From Erythrobacteraceae bacterium (GTDB lineage: Bacteria; Pseudomonadota; Alphaproteobacteria; Sphingomonadales; Sphingomonadaceae): a stretch of DNA of 40,598 nucleotides. This document shows positions 1 through 11,324 of this stretch, one piece after another (position 1 is the stretch's first letter; the number at the start of each line of letters is the position of its first letter). The stretch lies in assembly GCA_027489095.1 (NCBI GenBank), contig JAIYAL010000084.1:1-40598 (forward strand). The letters are read 5' to 3'. Made by a program: the position numbers and the translations under genes. The notes beneath the pieces are model-generated. The model saw only the letters and a list, made by a program, of their open reading frames with translations. It did not search any database and was not told the DNA's origin.

Positions 1-115
1 CTTGGTGGCCATAGCGTCTGTGACCCACCCGATCCCATCTCGAACTCGGCCGTGAAACCAGACAGCGCCGATGGTACTAACGCTCAAGCGTTGGAAGAGT
101 AGGTCGTCGCCAGGC
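1..115 (+). rRNA. rrf: 5S ribosomal RNA (5' end at or near the window edge)
   Basis: CTTGGTGGCCATAGCG...CCACCCGATCCCATCTCGAACTCGGCCGTGAAAC...AGTAGGTCGTCGCCAGGC is the typical bacterial 5S sequence; the 5' and 3' ends pair. Confidence 0.95.
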
Positions 116-224
116 ATTGAAGCCAGTGGGAGCGGGTATAACCCATTCACAAGTCAACAGGGCTGACCCGCAAGGGCGGCCCTTTTGGCGTCTTTAGGTT
201 TGGCTCAGGACGCAAAATCGGTAT

Positions 225-301
<77 letters not shown>

Positions 302-501
302 CCGTAACAAGCTCACAACACCAACACTGTTCCACGCCCGCAGCCTAGCTGCCGGGCGGTTTCGGCGTTCGCGCAGGCCCGCGCTCGGCGTGGTTAACCA
401 ACGTAAAGCTTACATCCTTGCGACAGCTGCAAAAATTAGCTGCCATAGCGCGAAGGATTGTTTAGCCTGCGGCGTATTCCCCAAAGAGGGAAAGGGGCGC
501 G

Positions 502-2331
502 ATGACACAGCAACAGGGCGTTCATGCACGTTCAGAGCGCGATGCCGCGCAAGCCGCTTTGCCGGAACCGGCAGATGCGGCTGCCGTAATCGCGAGGCAC
601 GGGCGACCTTCCGTGGCAACATCAGCCACTGTCAGCGCCCTCGCCCTCGCGGTGGCAGCCTGCGGCAGCGGCGGTAGCGGTAGCACGGGCGGGGGCGGGG
701 TTACGCCCCCCGTCGCCACGGTGCGCAAGCCGCAGACCGATGCCGAGGCAGCCCGCTTCCTGCTCCAGGCCTCGCTCAGCGCTTCGACAGCCGCGATCGC
801 CGAAGTCCGCAGCGAAGGCTACGAGCCGTGGCTCGATCGCCAGATGAGCGCCGCGAACAGCCAGACCGGGGCAGAATTCCTCGCCGCACGCGGCTTCGAT
901 CAGGTTACTGCCGCCCAATTCTACAATGGCACGATCACTGGCGACTACATGATCTGGTCCCAGCTGCTTTCGGGCGGCAACGCCGTGCGCAAGCGGATCG
1001 CCTTCGCGCTTTCGGAATTCTTCGTCGTCTCGCTCACTGGGATCGACATGGTCTGGCGCGGACCCGGTATTGCCGCCTATTGGGACCTTCTCAACCGCAA
1101 CGCCTTCGGCAATTACCGGGATCTGTTGCAGGATATCACGCTCAACCCGGCGATGGGGACGTTCCTCAACACCCGAGGCAATCGCCGCGCCGACGCCTCG
1201 GGCCGGGTGCCCGACGAAAACTACGCGCGCGAAGTAATGCAGCTCTTCACCATCGGCCTGTTCGATCTCAACCCCGATGGCACGCAGAAGCTCAACGGCG
1301 GCAATCCGATCGAAACCTACACCAGCGCCGATGTCAGCGGGCTGGCGCGGGTGTTTACCGGCTATGATTTCGACCTCGCAGGCCTGACGGCCACCACCGA
1401 GATCGGCGGCACGCGGCAGATCATCAGTCCTGAATACACCCGCCGGCCCATGACAGCGGATCCGACGCGCTGGGTGCCGGCACGCACCACCGGGTTTCAC
1501 TCGGCCGAGGCCAAGAGCTTCCTTGGCCTGACGATCCCGGCGAACACCAACGCGGCCGAAAGCCTGCGTCTCGCGCTCGACCAGCTGTTCAATCATCCCA
1601 ACGTCGGCCCCTTCTTCGCCAAGCAGATGATCCAGCGGTTGGTGACGAGCAATCCCTCGCCAGCCTATGTCGGACGCGTCGCGGCGGTCTTTGCCAACAA
1701 CGGCTCGGGGCGCCGGGGCGATCTTGCGGCCGTGTTCAAGGCGATCCTTGCCGACACCGAGGCGCTCGACACCGCCAACATCACAAATCCCAATTTCGGC
1801 AAGCTGCGCGAACCGGTGTTGCGCTTTGCCCAGCTGTCCCGGACTTTCGGCGCTCGCTCGACGTCCGGCAACTGGCTGATCGGCGACCTGACCGATCCCG
1901 CGACGGCGCTCGGCCAGAGCCCGCTGCGATCGCCTTCGGTGTTCAATTTCTTCCGCCCGGGGTACTTCCCGGCCAACACCGAGATCGCCAACCGCAATTT
2001 GCTCGCGCCCGAGTTCCAGCTCGTCAACGAGACCTCGGTGGCAGGCTATGTCAATTTCCTCGAACGCGCGGTGCCTGGCAGCCGCTTTGCCGATATCACG
2101 CTCGACTACGCGGCGGAGGTCGCAATTGCGCAGGACGCCGCCCAGCTGCTTGACCGGCTCGACCTGCTGCTGACCGGAAAGCAGCTCTCCGCAAACGTGC
2201 GCGACACGATCCGCGCAGCGATGGAGGACGTGGTGCTGACGTCCACCTCGACCAATGCCGATCGGCTGCGGCGGGTGCAGATCGGGGTCACGCTGATCCT
2301 CGCCTCGAGCGATTACCTGATCCAGAAATAG
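502..2331 (+). CDS. DUF1800 family protein
   Basis: 609 aa; features such as ENYAREVMQLFTIGL, LQDITLNPAMGTFLN, KLREPVLRFAQLSR and SVFNFFRPGY typical of DUF1800; AAAGGGG upstream of the ATG. Confidence 0.88.
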   Translation: MTQQQGVHARSERDAAQAALPEPADAAAVIARHGRPSVATSATVSALALAVAACGSGGSGSTGGGGVTPPVATVRKPQTDAEAARFLLQASLSASTAAIAEVRSEGYEPWLDRQMSAANSQTGAEFLAARGFDQVTAAQFYNGTITGDYMIWSQLLSGGNAVRKRIAFALSEFFVVSLTGIDMVWRGPGIAAYWDLLNRNAFGNYRDLLQDITLNPAMGTFLNTRGNRRADASGRVPDENYAREVMQLFTIGLFDLNPDGTQKLNGGNPIETYTSADVSGLARVFTGYDFDLAGLTATTEIGGTRQIISPEYTRRPMTADPTRWVPARTTGFHSAEAKSFLGLTIPANTNAAESLRLALDQLFNHPNVGPFFAKQMIQRLVTSNPSPAYVGRVAAVFANNGSGRRGDLAAVFKAILADTEALDTANITNPNFGKLREPVLRFAQLSRTFGARSTSGNWLIGDLTDPATALGQSPLRSPSVFNFFRPGYFPANTEIANRNLLAPEFQLVNETSVAGYVNFLERAVPGSRFADITLDYAAEVAIAQDAAQLLDRLDLLLTGKQLSANVRDTIRAAMEDVVLTSTSTNADRLRRVQIGVTLILASSDYLIQK

Positions 2332-2369
2332 GCTCACGCCGCAGACGACGAGAACAAGGGGACGCGGGC

Positions 2370-3818
2370 ATGTTTATCGGCATGAGCACTGAAATGGAGC
2401 GGCGGGCCTTCCTGCAACGCACCGGGCAGCTGGCGATGATGGGGGCGGCTTCGTCCTATGCGTTAGGACTGGCCGGAATCGGCGAGGCTGCGGCGTTCAG
2501 CAACGCGGGCGGTTACAAGGCACTGGTCTGCGTGTTCCTTTATGGCGGCAACGATCACGCCAACACCCTGATCCCCTCTGACGCGACCAACTACGCGCGC
2601 TATGCCGCGATCCGCGGCACCGCCGGGTCGGAAGCGGCCTCCGGCATTGCGCTTGGCCGAGCGTCGCTTGCGAACACCGTGCTGACCCCGCCGCAGGGCC
2701 AAACCCTCACCGACAACATCACCTACGCCATCGCGCCGACCATGCCGCGCTTGAAGGCGCTCTATGATCAGGGCGTGATGGCGCCGGTGCTGAATGTTGG
2801 TCCGCTGATCGCGCCGATGACCCGTGCGCAATATGACAATGGCAGCGTGCCCCGCCCGCCCAAGCTGTTTTCGCACAATGACCAGCAATCGACCTGGCAA
2901 AGCTCGCAGCCCGAAGGCTCGCGCACGGGGTGGGGCGGGCGGATGGGCGATCTGGCGCTGACTTCGAACACCAATTCGATGTTCACCGCGATCAACGCGA
3001 CCGGCAATGCCGTGTTCCTGAGCGGGCAGACTGCAGTACCGTATCAGGTCTCGGCTGCGGGCGCGACGCTCTACAATCCGCTGCAGACCGGGCGGCTGTT
3101 CAATTCCACCGTCGCCTCGCAGGCGCTCGGCACACTGCTGCGCAGCGGTTCGGGCCATGTCATGGCCGCCGACTATGCGCGGATCAACGATCGCTCGATC
3201 CAGTATGGCAGCTTCGTCAACGATGCGCTGCGCACGACGACGCTGACCACCAGTTTCGGCACCGGCAACCGCCTCGCCGACCAGATGCGCGTCGTGGCTC
3301 AGATGATTGGCGCGCGCGCGCGTCTGGGAGTGACGCGGCAGGTGTTCCTCGTTTCGCTCGGCGGGTTCGACCACCATGACGGGCTGATCGGATCGCACGA
3401 GGCCTTGCTGGGGCAGGTCGATTTCGCGATGGACGCCTTCTACCGTGCGACCGTGGAACTTGGCGTCGCGAGCAATGTCACGACCTTCACCGCCTCCGAT
3501 TTCGGGCGGACCTTCACCTCCAACGGTGATGGGTCCGATCACGGCTGGGGCTCGCATCACTTCATTGTCGGCGGCGGTGTGCGCGGTGGGCGTTTCTACG
3601 GACGCGCGCCCAGTGTCTCGGTGAGCACCGCCGATCAGGTCGGTCAGGGGCGCCTGCTGCCGTCCACCTCGGTCGACGAATATTCCGCGACGCTGGCGAC
3701 GTGGTTCGGTGTGGCCCCGTCCGAGCTGGCTTCGGTGGCGCCCAATATCGGGCGATTTGCGAGCCCGGATCTGGGGTTCATGCGGCCCCCGCCGGCGGCG
3801 CTCGCAGCGCAAGCGTGA
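2370..3818 (+). CDS. DUF1501 domain-containing protein with Tat-like signal
   Basis: N-terminal ERRAFLQRTGQLAMMGAASSYAL Tat-like signal; LVCVFLYGGNDHANTLIP, LFSHNDQQSTWQSSQPEG and DFGRTFTSNGDGSDHGWGSHHFIVGG are DUF1501-like; follows DUF1800, a usual pairing. Confidence 0.88.
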   Translation: MFIGMSTEMERRAFLQRTGQLAMMGAASSYALGLAGIGEAAAFSNAGGYKALVCVFLYGGNDHANTLIPSDATNYARYAAIRGTAGSEAASGIALGRASLANTVLTPPQGQTLTDNITYAIAPTMPRLKALYDQGVMAPVLNVGPLIAPMTRAQYDNGSVPRPPKLFSHNDQQSTWQSSQPEGSRTGWGGRMGDLALTSNTNSMFTAINATGNAVFLSGQTAVPYQVSAAGATLYNPLQTGRLFNSTVASQALGTLLRSGSGHVMAADYARINDRSIQYGSFVNDALRTTTLTTSFGTGNRLADQMRVVAQMIGARARLGVTRQVFLVSLGGFDHHDGLIGSHEALLGQVDFAMDAFYRATVELGVASNVTTFTASDFGRTFTSNGDGSDHGWGSHHFIVGGGVRGGRFYGRAPSVSVSTADQVGQGRLLPSTSVDEYSATLATWFGVAPSELASVAPNIGRFASPDLGFMRPPPAALAAQA

Positions 3819-3861
3819 CGCAGCCCTGATCGCATGATCACCGCCGCAGCCGCGCCGCGCG

Positions 3862-5715
3862 TCAGCCCGTCCGCACGGTGCGAAGGAAGCCGCGCACCTG
3901 TTCGCCCAGGTGCGAGGCCTGGGACTCCAGGTCGTTGGCGCTCGACAAGACCTGCGAGGCCGCCGCGCCGGTCGAGAGCGACAGCTGGCGCACGTCCTCT
4001 ATGTGGCCTGAGACCTTCTCGGTCCCGCGCGCGGCGAGGTCGATGCTCTGGGCCAGGTCGCGGCCCGCAACCGATTGCTGATCGACTGCGGTCGCGATCG
4101 AGACGGCGGTGGATTCCAGTTCCTTGACCTGCCCCGCGATCGCCCGCAGCGCCTTCACGCTGGCGCCGGTGGTCGATTGCATCGCACGGATCTGGTCGGC
4201 GACCTTCTCGGTCGCGCGGCTGGTCTGCATCGCCAGTTCCTTGACCTCGCTCGCCACCACCGCGAAGCCGCGCCCGGCCTCGCCGCCGCGCGCCGCCTCG
4301 ATCGAGGCGTTGAGCGCGAGCAGGTTGGTGCGCTGGGCGATGGTCTGGATCAGTTCGACGATCTGGCCGACTTCCTCAGCGGAAGCCGCGAGCGCCGAGA
4401 TGGTCTCGTCCGCCTCGCCGGTGGCGACGGTGGCGAGCCGCGCGAGCTCGCTGGACGAGGCGGCCTGACGGCTGATCTCGCTGATCGACAGCGCGAATTC
4501 GTCACTGGCGGCGGCCGCTGCGGTGGCGCCCGCGTTGGCTTCTTCCATCGAGGTGGCCACTTCGCCGGTGCGGCGGCTGGCTTCCTCGGCGCTGGTGGCC
4601 ATGCGGCTGGCGGTGGTGTGGAGCTGGCTCGAGGCCGCCGCCACGCCGCTCACCACGTCGCCGACGGTGCGTTCGAACTGGCGCGCGACTTCGTCGAGCA
4701 GCGCGGCCTTGCGGGCCTCCGCTTCGAGCCGTTCGCGCTCGCGCTCCTGCTGGAGCTGCAATTCCTGCTCGGCCTTTTCCGAACGTTCGCGCGCCCAGGT
4801 CTCGAGCCGCTTGCTGGCGCGCTTGAACAGATCGAGTGCGCGGACCATTGCGCCGATCTCGTCTTCGCGATCGGCGCCGGCAATATCGAAATTGCGGTCG
4901 CCGTCGGCAAGCCGGGTCATGGCGCCCGTGATCTCGACGATCTTGCGCGAGAAATCGCGCGACAGGTAGGCAAGGCCAAGCAGCAGCACTGCAGCCCCCA
5001 CCGCCGCAAGCACGGCGATGATCAGGATCATGTTGAAGAAATAGCTGATGCCGCTCGCTTCCTGAGCCTCACCGCGCGCGGCGAGTTCGCTGGCGAGCTT
5101 CGCGCTGGCGGCCATCAGCACATTGCCCTGCGCCGAGACAGCCTCGGCTGCGGTATTGGCATTGCCGCCGTCGCGCGCGGTTTCGCTGGCGCGTTCGAAA
5201 GTGCTCTCGAAGCGCATTACCTCTTCGCGCACGGCGGCAACGCGCGGGCTGAGTTCGGGGGCTTCGGCGTTCACTGCGGTTTCAAGGCCGACGACATGGG
5301 TGAGGACGGTGCTTGCGGCGGCCGATTGCGCTTCGCGCAAGGCGGCGCTGCGGTCATAAAGCACGCGCACCGAGTGGTAGCGCAGCGCGTCGGCGCTGGA
5401 ATGGAGCTGCCCGGCGGCCACAAGGGTTTCCTGCACCCGCGCGGTGGAATTGTAGCGGTTCCACAGCTCGCCCAGCCCGAGGCCGAGCACCAGCACCATC
5501 AACAGGCCGACCCCGAGGAAGGTGCCGAAAACGGTGTTGATCTTGCGAGCCAGCGGAAGATTGCGGAACCAGGTGAGGCGTTCGAGCAGGGTGCTGCGCG
5601 GTGCGGCGGCAGGCTGCGCAGCGGGGTCGAAGTCATCGAAGTCCGACCGCAGGTCGCGCACGAAGTCGGGAACAGCCTGCTCCTCGCGACGCTCCTGCAA
5701 GCTCATCATGTTCAT
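3862..5715 (-). CDS. methyl-accepting chemotaxis protein
   Basis: TM helices, HAMP-like region and the signalling hairpin [38 protein letters not shown]. Start placed at MNMMSLQ (GGGGGAT upstream); the ORF is open to 5751. Confidence 0.92.
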   Translation of the reverse strand: MNMMSLQERREEQAVPDFVRDLRSDFDDFDPAAQPAAAPRSTLLERLTWFRNLPLARKINTVFGTFLGVGLLMVLVLGLGLGELWNRYNSTARVQETLVAAGQLHSSADALRYHSVRVLYDRSAALREAQSAAASTVLTHVVGLETAVNAEAPELSPRVAAVREEVMRFESTFERASETARDGGNANTAAEAVSAQGNVLMAASAKLASELAARGEAQEASGISYFFNMILIIAVLAAVGAAVLLLGLAYLSRDFSRKIVEITGAMTRLADGDRNFDIAGADREDEIGAMVRALDLFKRASKRLETWARERSEKAEQELQLQQERERERLEAEARKAALLDEVARQFERTVGDVVSGVAAASSQLHTTASRMATSAEEASRRTGEVATSMEEANAGATAAAAASDEFALSISEISRQAASSSELARLATVATGEADETISALAASAEEVGQIVELIQTIAQRTNLLALNASIEAARGGEAGRGFAVVASEVKELAMQTSRATEKVADQIRAMQSTTGASVKALRAIAGQVKELESTAVSIATAVDQQSVAGRDLAQSIDLAARGTEKVSGHIEDVRQLSLSTGAAASQVLSSANDLESQASHLGEQVRGFLRTVRTG

Positions 5716-5797
5716 GCCGCAATCCCCCGGGGTCTGTTTGCAAGCTTTCATGAAGGATAAACCTTAAAAAAGCTTGATGTCGTAAGGGAAGTTCCGG

Positions 5798-7615
5798 TCA
5801 GCCGGCGCGCACTCGTGCAAGGAAGCCCTGCACTTGGCTGCGCAAGGTGGCGGCCTGGGTTTCGAGGCTGGTGGCGCTGGAAAGCACCTGCGATGCGGCC
5901 GCCCCGGTCGAGAGCGACAGCGTGCGCACCGTGTCGACGTGGCCCGCCACCTTCTCGGTCCCACGCGCGGCAAGGTCGATACTGCGAGCAAGATCGTGGC
6001 CCGCGACCGATTGCTGGTCGACCGCGGTTGCGATCGAGACGGCGGTGGTTTCGAGGCTCTCGATCTGGGCGGCAATGGCGCGCAGTGCGCTGACGCTCGC
6101 GCTGGTGGTCGATTGCATTGCGCGGATCTGTTCGGAGACCTGCTCTGTGGCGCGGCTGGTCTGGTTGGCGAGTTCCTTGACCTCGCTCGCCACCACCGCA
6201 AAGCCGCGGCCTGACTCCCCCCCGCGCGCGGCCTCGATCGAGGCGTTCAATGCGAGCAGATTGGTGCGCTGGGCAATGGTGCGGATCAGCTCGACGATCT
6301 GGCCGACTTCCTCGGCCGAAGAGGCGAGCGCGCCGATGGTGCTGTCGGCTTGCCGTGCCGAAAGGCTCGCTTCGCGGGCGAGTGCTGCCGATGACGCGGC
6401 CTGACGGCTGATCTCGCCGATCGATATGGCGAATTCGTCGCTCGCGGCGGCGGCGGCGGTGGCGCCTGCGTTGGCCTCCTGCATCGCGGCCGAGGCTTCC
6501 TCGGTGCGCGAGCTCGAATCCTCAGCGGTGCTCGCCATCAGGGCGGCGGTCGAATGAAGCTGGCCTGAGGCAGCGACCACCTCGGTGACGACTTCGCCGA
6601 CGGTCCGCTCGAACTGGTCGGCGATCGAATGGATCGCCCGGTCGCGTTCGATCCGCGCCTGTTCGGCGAGCAGCTGCTGGCGGGCCTGTTCGTCAAGCTC
6701 GGCGCGGGCGCGATCGGCGCGTTCGCGGCTGAGCTTTTCAAGCCGCATCGCGGCCCGGTGGAACACTTCGTTGGCGCGGGCCATGTCGCCGATCTCGTCG
6801 GCGCGCTCCTTGCCGCTGATCGTGATGTCGCGCTCGCCGGCGGCGATGCGGCTCATCTGCCGCGCCATGGCGGAGAGCGTCGCGCCGACAGTGCGGTTGA
6901 AATAGCGCTGAGCGAACACGGTGATCAGCGTGAGCATGCTGGCAAGGCCGATCCACATCAGCAGCAACCGCGCGATCAGCGCCGCGCCGCTATCGGACAT
7001 GCCGTCGGCCTCTGCGCCGAGCCTTGCGGCCATCTTCTGCCCGGCGGCGAGCACCGCAGTGCCGGTCGCGCCCATCGCGGCGGCCTGATCGCTGCGACGA
7101 TCGGCTGCATCGTCCGGATCGAAAGCGGTGACCTGGCGGCCGAGGTCATCAATCCCTTCACGGATCAGTGCGAGCTCTGCCTGCGCCTCGACGCCGCTCG
7201 CCTCGGCCCGTTCGCCCAGCGTCGCGGCGGTCGCGCCGGCGCGGATCAGGGCCTCACTGGCGGCGCGTCCACGCGCCAGGTCGCCTGCGGCGACCAGCAT
7301 CTCGGCATGGCGCTGGCCTTCGCTCAGCTGCACCAGTAACCGCTCGGCCGAAAGCGCGGCGCCATGGGTGGCGCGGATCCGTTCGGCGCGCTGGCCGAGC
7401 TCGAGATAGCCCCCCACCACGAACAGCCCTGCGGCCAGCGCGAAGGCGAGGTTGATGCTGAAGAAAGCGGTGATCTTGCCGCCCACGGGGAGCTTCGCGA
7501 ACCACTGGCGCGCGCGTGACAGCATGGCGACGGGCAATGCGCCGGTCTGGGTGGCGGGTGCCCCGGCGGCGTTCTCGGCCTCGAAATTCATCGCGATGTC
7601 GTTGAGCGCGCTCAT
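5798..7615 (-). CDS. methyl-accepting chemotaxis protein
   Basis: [39 protein letters not shown] hairpin; start at [11 protein letters not shown] gives an ATGA overlap with the upstream GGDEF-EAL stop. C-terminal half closely resembles the adjacent MCP. Confidence 0.92.
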   Translation of the reverse strand: MSALNDIAMNFEAENAAGAPATQTGALPVAMLSRARQWFAKLPVGGKITAFFSINLAFALAAGLFVVGGYLELGQRAERIRATHGAALSAERLLVQLSEGQRHAEMLVAAGDLARGRAASEALIRAGATAATLGERAEASGVEAQAELALIREGIDDLGRQVTAFDPDDAADRRSDQAAAMGATGTAVLAAGQKMAARLGAEADGMSDSGAALIARLLLMWIGLASMLTLITVFAQRYFNRTVGATLSAMARQMSRIAAGERDITISGKERADEIGDMARANEVFHRAAMRLEKLSRERADRARAELDEQARQQLLAEQARIERDRAIHSIADQFERTVGEVVTEVVAASGQLHSTAALMASTAEDSSSRTEEASAAMQEANAGATAAAAASDEFAISIGEISRQAASSAALAREASLSARQADSTIGALASSAEEVGQIVELIRTIAQRTNLLALNASIEAARGGESGRGFAVVASEVKELANQTSRATEQVSEQIRAMQSTTSASVSALRAIAAQIESLETTAVSIATAVDQQSVAGHDLARSIDLAARGTEKVAGHVDTVRTLSLSTGAAASQVLSSATSLETQAATLRSQVQGFLARVRAG

Positions 7616-9147
7616 GCCGCCTGCTCGCCGCTTGGCATTGCACTTTGCGCCAACGCCGCATCCTGCTCGGCGATCAGCCGGTCGATCTCGCGCGCGGGCA
7701 GGGCACGGTAATAGAGCCAGCCCTGGATCTGGTCGCACCCGGCGAGCCGCACGAGTTCGGCCTGTTCCTCGGTCTCGACCCCTTCGGCGGTCACGCCCAT
7801 ATCGAGCGCGCGGGCGAGCGCGATCGAGGAGATCATCATCGCCCGGCTGCCTTCATCCACCCCGGCCAGTTCCACCAGGCTGCGGTCGAGCTTGAGCTTC
7901 TCGAAGCGGAAGCGCCGCAGGAAACCGATCGATGCATAGCCGGTGCCGAAATCGTCGAGCGCTATTCGCACCCCGAAGCTGCGGATCACGTCGAGCGTGC
8001 GCTCGGCGACCACGGGGTCGAGCACAAGGCAGGTTTCGGTGACTTCGAGCTCCAGCCGGTGTGGCGGCAAGCCGGTCTCTTCAAGCACCTCGCCGAGCCG
8101 GATCGGGAACTCGGCATTGCGCAGCTGCGCGGCCGAGATGTTGACCGACAGAGTGATATCGCCCCAGCGGCCCGCGTCGCAGGCAGCCTGACGCAGCACC
8201 CACAGCCCGAGCGGATTGATCAGGCCCGAATCCTCTGCGATCGGGATGAAAACATTGGGCCCCAGCGCATCGCGCGTCCCCCGGTCCCAGCGCAGCAGCG
8301 CCTCGACCGCGACGATGCGTTTGTCTTCGGCGTCAACCAGCGGCTGGTAGGCGAGGCTGAATTCGCCTGCGGTGATCCCGGCGCGGATGTCGTCCTCGAT
8401 TTCGCGCACACGCTCACGGCGGCGGTCAAAGCTCTCATTGAACCAGGTGCAGCGCATCTTCCCGCCGCGCTTTGACATGTCCATTGCCACGTCGGCGCGG
8501 CGCAGCAGTTCCGAAGAGGCGAGGCGCAGAGCCACCGGTGATCGGGTCAAGCCGATGCTGGCGCCGACTGCGATATGGCGATGGCCGACGTCAAGCGGGG
8601 TGCCGAGCCGTTCCAGAAGCGTGCGACAGATCCCTTCGAGGATCGTGCCCGCGACCTTGCCGGTCATCAGCGCTGCGAACTCGTCGCCGCCCAGCCGGTA
8701 GCAGCGGGCCTCGGCCGCGCACGCCGCGCGGATTTCCTCGGCAAAGCGTTCGATCAACAGGTCGCCGACCGCGTGGCCGTAATGGTCGTTGACCTGCTTG
8801 AAGCTGTCGAGATCGATCATCGCCAGCGCCACTTCCTGGCCGTCGTGCGAGATGCGGGTGATGTCCTCGTGCAGCGCGTGGCGGTTGGGGAGGCGGGTGA
8901 GGGGATCGGTGCTGGCGCGCATTTCCAGCCCGCGGACATTGGCGATGCCGCTGCGCCCGAGGATCACCAGCACCGTGGCATAGATCAGCACGGCGACGAT
9001 CATCAGCGCGCTTTTGGAGCCGGTCTCCCAGCTTCCTGTCAGCACCATCGCCAGCGCAAGCGCGCCGGTCATGACGCACGAGACCGCCATCGGGATCACC
9101 GCGAGCCCCGCCGAGGTCAGATGCAGGGGCTGCTTAACCTTGAACAC
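7612..9147 (-). CDS. GGDEF-EAL protein (putative diguanylate cyclase/phosphodiesterase)
   Basis: Intact [11 protein letters not shown] and [12 protein letters not shown] motifs, plus [29 protein letters not shown]-terminal TM helices. Confidence 0.95.
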   Translation of the reverse strand: MFKVKQPLHLTSAGLAVIPMAVSCVMTGALALAMVLTGSWETGSKSALMIVAVLIYATVLVILGRSGIANVRGLEMRASTDPLTRLPNRHALHEDITRISHDGQEVALAMIDLDSFKQVNDHYGHAVGDLLIERFAEEIRAACAAEARCYRLGGDEFAALMTGKVAGTILEGICRTLLERLGTPLDVGHRHIAVGASIGLTRSPVALRLASSELLRRADVAMDMSKRGGKMRCTWFNESFDRRRERVREIEDDIRAGITAGEFSLAYQPLVDAEDKRIVAVEALLRWDRGTRDALGPNVFIPIAEDSGLINPLGLWVLRQAACDAGRWGDITLSVNISAAQLRNAEFPIRLGEVLEETGLPPHRLELEVTETCLVLDPVVAERTLDVIRSFGVRIALDDFGTGYASIGFLRRFRFEKLKLDRSLVELAGVDEGSRAMMISSIALARALDMGVTAEGVETEEQAELVRLAGCDQIQGWLYYRALPAREIDRLIAEQDAALAQSAMPSGEQAA

Positions 9148-9279
9148 AATGAAGCTTTTCCCGGTTCGCGCGCCGAAAACGTGAGGCGTTGCCCAAAACG
9201 TCCTAAAGGGAAGCGGCTAAGGAAGGGTAAAGCGCAGCCCCCTAAGACCCTTAGGCGAAGCGTTACGGAACCGTCGGTT

Positions 9280-10146
9280 TCACGCCGAGCGGCGCAGCGC
9301 CGTCAGGGCAGGCGCCATGGCCGGCACGAAGAAGCTCGCGCGGCGCGCGGCGGGGACGAAGCGATCGGTCTGCCCGACTGCGGTCTCGCCTGCGCCGAGC
9401 ATCAGGAAGCCATCGGGTATGACCGCGCCGGCAAGCCGGGCGAAGGCCTCGCGGCGGACCTGCCGGTCGAAATAAAGCAGCACATTGCGGCACAGCACGA
9501 GGTCGAAGGGGATGCGCCCGAGGTGCTGTCCGCCAAGCAGGTTGTGCTGCTGGAAGCGCACCATCGAGCGCACATCATCATGCACCTGCCAGCCGCGCGG
9601 GGTCTCGTCGAAGTGGCGCAGCATCTGCGTGACGCCAAGCCCGCGCTGCACCTCGAACGGGCTGTAGAGGCCGCTGCGCGCCGCGTTGATGGCGCGGTGC
9701 GAGACATCTGTGCCGAGGATGTCGATCGTCCAGCCCTGCCAGCGCTCTGCCTGTTCGGCAAACACCATGGCGAGCGAATAGACCTCCTGTCCGGTCGAAC
9801 AGCCCGCCGACCAGATCGACAGGCGGCGCACATCGCGGCGGCGCTGGTGGAGTTCGGGGAGGATCTCGGCGGGAAGCTGATCGAAGGTCGGCTTGTCGCG
9901 GAAGAAATAGGTCTCGTTGTTGAGCAGCGCCTCGACCACTTCCTGCGCGAGGTCGGCGCCTTCGGGCCCTGCGGGTGGCGAGGCAAGGAGGCAGACGAGC
10001 TGGTCCACATTGGAGATGCCATGCGCACGGAAAATCCCCGCGAGCGCCGAGTTGACGCGCCAGCGGCGGCTTTCGGTGAGATGCTGGCCGGTGCGCGCTT
10101 CGAGCAGATCGGCGATGATCTGGTGGGAGGCTTCGCTTGCGTCCAT
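9280..10146 (-). CDS. cheR: chemotaxis protein methyltransferase CheR
   Basis: NNETYFFRDKPTFDQL, WSAGCSTGQEVYSLAM, GTDVSHRAINAARSGLYSPFEVQRG and LVLCRNVLLYFD; TAATG overlap with the cheB stop. Confidence 0.94.
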   Translation of the reverse strand: MDASEASHQIIADLLEARTGQHLTESRRWRVNSALAGIFRAHGISNVDQLVCLLASPPAGPEGADLAQEVVEALLNNETYFFRDKPTFDQLPAEILPELHQRRRDVRRLSIWSAGCSTGQEVYSLAMVFAEQAERWQGWTIDILGTDVSHRAINAARSGLYSPFEVQRGLGVTQMLRHFDETPRGWQVHDDVRSMVRFQQHNLLGGQHLGRIPFDLVLCRNVLLYFDRQVRREAFARLAGAVIPDGFLMLGAGETAVGQTDRFVPAARRASFFVPAMAPALTALRRSA

Positions 10147-11324
10147 TACGGGCGCACCAATGGGACGGCGGGCGCGGCGGCCTGGGTCATGATCGCATCA
10201 CCGAGCCGCTCGGGCGGAGCGATGACGCTGGCGAGCCCTGCCCGCGCGACCGCGCCGGGCATCCCCCACACCGCGCTGCTGTCGGCGTCCTGCGCGAAGA
10301 TCGCGCCGCCGGCCTCGACCAGATCCTTGGCCCCGATCGCGCCGTCGCGGCCCATGCCGGAGAGGATCACCCCGATCGCGCGGCCCTCGCAGGCCTCGGC
10401 GAGGCTGGAGAGCATCGGATCGACCGAGGGCAGGCAGCCGCTTGGCGCAGGCGCGCTGCTGATTTCGACCACCAGACCCCCAAACGCTCCGGGCGCGCCC
10501 TTGCGGCGCACCACGATATGGCCGTGGCCCGGCGCAATGACGATCCGGCCGGGCGTGAGCACGAGGCCATCAGCGGCGATGTCGGCGGGCCGCCCGCAGG
10601 CGGCCTCGACCTGCCGCGCGAAAACCGGGATGAAGGAGGCCGGCAGGTGCTGCGTGACCAGCAGCGGCACGTCGAAATCGCGCGGCAATCGCCGCAGCAT
10701 CAGACCGAGCGCATGGATCCCGCCAGTCGAAGCGCCGATCGCCACCGCCTGCGGACGCCACGTGCGGCGGGCAAGGCCCGGCCTTGCGAAAGAGGGTTCG
10801 GGCAACCGGCGCGCAGGCGCGACCAGGCTTTCGGCCTCACCCTCGGGCGCGTGCGTGCCGAGCGCGCGGATCTTGCCGAGCAACTGGGCGCGGTAATCCT
10901 CGGTGAAGCCGCCGGGGCGCGGCTTGGCCAGCGTGTCGGCGGCGCCCATCTGGAGCGCGGCCATGGTGTGTTCGGCGCCGTCCATGGTCAGCGAGGAGAC
11001 CACCAGCACCTGCGGGTTGCCCGGTGTCGCGAGGATCGCCGGCAGGGCATCCAGCCCGCCGATCCCCGGCATTTCCAGATCGAGCAGCACCACATCGGCA
11101 GGCGCGGCGGCGAGCTGCGCGATCGCGCCCTCGGCGCTCGAAGCGGTGCCGACGATCACCAGCGCGGGATCGCTTTCGACCATACGCTTGAAGATCGTGC
11201 GGACAGTCAGCGAATCGTCAACCACCATCACCCGGATCGCTGCTGCGGCGCCGGGATGCGCGAACGGACGCGCAGACGTCGCGGGGGCGCTAGCAGAACG
11301 TGGCAGGGAGGCGGGGTGGTTCAC
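10146..11324 (-). CDS. cheB: protein-glutamate methylesterase CheB
   Basis: REC domain (VMVVDDSLTVRTIFKRMV, VVLLDLEMPGIGGLDALP) plus methylesterase domain (AIGASTGGIHALGLML, HLPASFIPVFARQ, GMGRDGAIG). GTG start at 11324 overlaps the cheY stop as GTGA. Confidence 0.94.
   Translation of the reverse strand: MNHPASLPRSASAPATSARPFAHPGAAAAIRVMVVDDSLTVRTIFKRMVESDPALVIVGTASSAEGAIAQLAAAPADVVLLDLEMPGIGGLDALPAILATPGNPQVLVVSSLTMDGAEHTMAALQMGAADTLAKPRPGGFTEDYRAQLLGKIRALGTHAPEGEAESLVAPARRLPEPSFARPGLARRTWRPQAVAIGASTGGIHALGLMLRRLPRDFDVPLLVTQHLPASFIPVFARQVEAACGRPADIAADGLVLTPGRIVIAPGHGHIVVRRKGAPGAFGGLVVEISSAPAPSGCLPSVDPMLSSLAEACEGRAIGVILSGMGRDGAIGAKDLVEAGGAIFAQDADSSAVWGMPGAVARAGLASVIAPPERLGDAIMTQAAAPAVPLVRP

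Noticed and set aside
172-186. Strong rRNA/tRNA terminator (AAGGG-CGG-CCCTTTT)
   Set aside because: Stem only 5 bp with a 3-nt loop, and tRNA-fMet lies just downstream; not supportable as a terminator.
622-2337. 571-aa minus-strand ORF
   Set aside because: Shadow of the DUF1800 gene; no recognisable domain.
4075-5760. 561-aa plus-strand ORF
   Set aside because: Shadow of the first MCP gene; composition typical of an antisense frame.
8575-10896. 773-aa plus-strand ORF
   Set aside because: Antisense across the GGDEF-EAL, cheR and cheB genes; low-complexity Arg/Ala/Gly-rich composition.
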